NCBI RefSeq assembly: GCF_003865095.1
Contig: NZ_BHYK01000028.1
Span: 1-53,292, forward strand
DNA: 53,292 nucleotides
Direction: 5' to 3'
Origin: Clostridium tagluense
Lineage (GTDB): Bacteria > Bacillota > Clostridia > Clostridiales > Clostridiaceae
Shown here one piece after another: positions 52,594 to 53,292 of the stretch. A program made the translations under genes and the position numbers. Every line of letters begins with the position of its first letter. Within the stretch, counting starts at the first letter, position 1. The notes beneath the pieces are model-generated. The model made no database searches, had not been told where the DNA came from, and saw only the letters and a program-made list of their open reading frames with translations.

Positions 52594-53292
52594 ATGAATA
52601 AATTACAGATATTTAAAAATGAACAGTTTGGAGAAATAAGATGGATAAAAGTAAATGAAAAAGATTATGCAGTTGGAATTGATGTTGCAAAATCATTAGG
52701 ATATAAAAATCCAAATGATGCAATTGCAAGACATTGCAAGGGGTACGTGAAACACGCAGTCCCTACAAATAGCGGAGAACAGCAAATGAATATTATTTCA
52801 GAAGGTGACATATACAGGTTAACAGCAAAATCAGAACTACCAGGAGCAGAAAAGTTTGAAAGTTGGATATTCGATGAAGTCCTTCCGCAAATAAGACAAA
52901 CCGGTGGCTATATTCCATCAAATGAAAATGACAGTGACGAGGACATAATGGCAAAGGCCTTACTAATAGCAACTAGAAAGATAGAACTTAAAGATAAAGC
53001 TATTGCAGATAAGGACAAGCAACTAACATTGCAACAACCAAAAGTAATATTTGCAGATGCGGTAACAGCTTCATACACTTCAATTTTAGTTGGTGACCTA
53101 GCAAAAATACTAAAACAAAATGGCTTTGATATAGGAGCAAATAGGCTGTTTGAAAAGTTAAGAATAATGGGATATTTGATATGCAGAAAAGGAACTGACT
53201 ACAACATGCCAACTCAAAGGTCGATGGAGCTAGGGCTATTTCAAATCAAGGAAACTTCTATAGCACATAGTAATGGACATGTAAGTATCTCC
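52594..53292 (+). CDS. Phage antirepressor with BRO-N and KilAC domains (partial)
   Basis: AAGGAGGAC precedes the ATG. The 233 residues seen have a BRO-N domain (about 5-110: Ala-Val-Gly-Ile-Asp-Val-Ala-Lys-Ser-Leu-Gly-Tyr and Phe-Glu-Ser-Trp-Ile-Phe-Asp-Glu-Val-Leu-Pro-Gln-Ile-Arg) followed by a short linker and a KilAC/ANT domain (Val-Gly-Asp-Leu-Ala-Lys-Ile-Leu-Lys-Gln-Asn-Gly, Gly-Ala-Asn-Arg-Leu-Phe-Glu-Lys-Leu-Arg). Antirepressors of this type relieve phage repression. The gene runs off the right edge near its expected end. Confidence 0.9.
   Translation, partial: MNKLQIFKNEQFGEIRWIKVNEKDYAVGIDVAKSLGYKNPNDAIARHCKGYVKHAVPTNSGEQQMNIISEGDIYRLTAKSELPGAEKFESWIFDEVLPQIRQTGGYIPSNENDSDEDIMAKALLIATRKIELKDKAIADKDKQLTLQQPKVIFADAVTASYTSILVGDLAKILKQNGFDIGANRLFEKLRIMGYLICRKGTDYNMPTQRSMELGLFQIKETSIAHSNGHVSIS

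Larger units (their letters stand above)
49683..53292. mobile_element. Skin-like sigK intervening element, left end (partial)
   Basis: The homology of sigK ends at AAATGAATAG (49682-49691). AATGA (49683-49687) is, from memory, the core used by the skin element of B. subtilis. Immediately beyond are a large serine recombinase gene, a phage repressor with operators, a Cro-like gene, small early genes and an antirepressor, all phage-type. The rest of the element and the 3' part of sigK lie to the right of the window. The left boundary is inferred from the loss of sigK homology. Confidence 0.88.

Overview
The window is AT-rich, Gram-positive, endospore-former DNA. AGGAGG-type ribosome binding sites, an alanine T-box, an M-box riboswitch, IscR/IscS/IscU, pyruvate-type 2-oxoacid oxidoreductase chemistry, rubredoxin plus Ric oxygen/NO defence and a sigK gene together point to an anaerobic Clostridium (sensu stricto or a close relative). 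The species cannot be told from the sequence alone.

Layout. 1-217: 3' end of a group II intron (maturase C-terminus, domains V and VI). 284-5928: small DUF6440-like gene, SstT serine/threonine symporter, a secreted trypsin-like protease with a bacterial Ig domain, a small membrane protein and Fe/Mn superoxide dismutase. 6005-8972: M-box magnesium riboswitch controlling a soluble PRC/MgtE_N/CBS protein and an NRAMP-related magnesium transporter. 9046-12462: rubredoxin and Ric facing a Bcp peroxidase, membrane and VCBS-type proteins, and a gene remnant. 12581-16494: radical SAM/SPASM protein and indolepyruvate:ferredoxin oxidoreductase IorAB. 16878-19079: a 47-residue exported peptide gene followed by two oligopeptide permease subunits without ATPases or binding protein. 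19279-23780: SNF2 helicase, SWIM protein and a Gfo/Idh/MocA oxidoreductase. 24068-30998: secreted protein, PHP histidinol phosphatase, a decayed cytochrome b5-domain gene, AEC transporter, class V aminotransferase, S41-like protein, HisRS.

31364-49691 is a housekeeping block in one direction: iscR-iscS-iscU-mnmA plus a second iscU; a PRC-barrel protein and an AI-2E family permease; T-box-alaS; ireB-ruvX-DUF1292-fur; typA; mltG, O-methyltransferase, U32 peptidase, udk; a penicillin-binding protein; then the 5' part of sigK.

The most striking feature is at the right end. sigK is cut after its Asp-Lys-Glu-Gly-Asn-Glu motif by a prophage-like element running past the window. The element begins with a large serine recombinase on the opposite strand, one base from the end of a phage repressor gene. 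A control region with three copies of a 19-bp operator follows, then a Cro-like gene, small early phage genes and a BRO/KilAC antirepressor. This is the arrangement of the 'skin' elements of Bacillus subtilis and some clostridia, where excision in the mother cell rebuilds sigK. This sigK also keeps the hydrophobic pro-sequence, so both a DNA-level and a proteolytic control are predicted.

Other points of interest are a terminator right behind the typA promoter, hairpins that bury ribosome binding sites, dispersed palindromic terminator-like repeats and an 83-nt near-palindrome after the second iscU.
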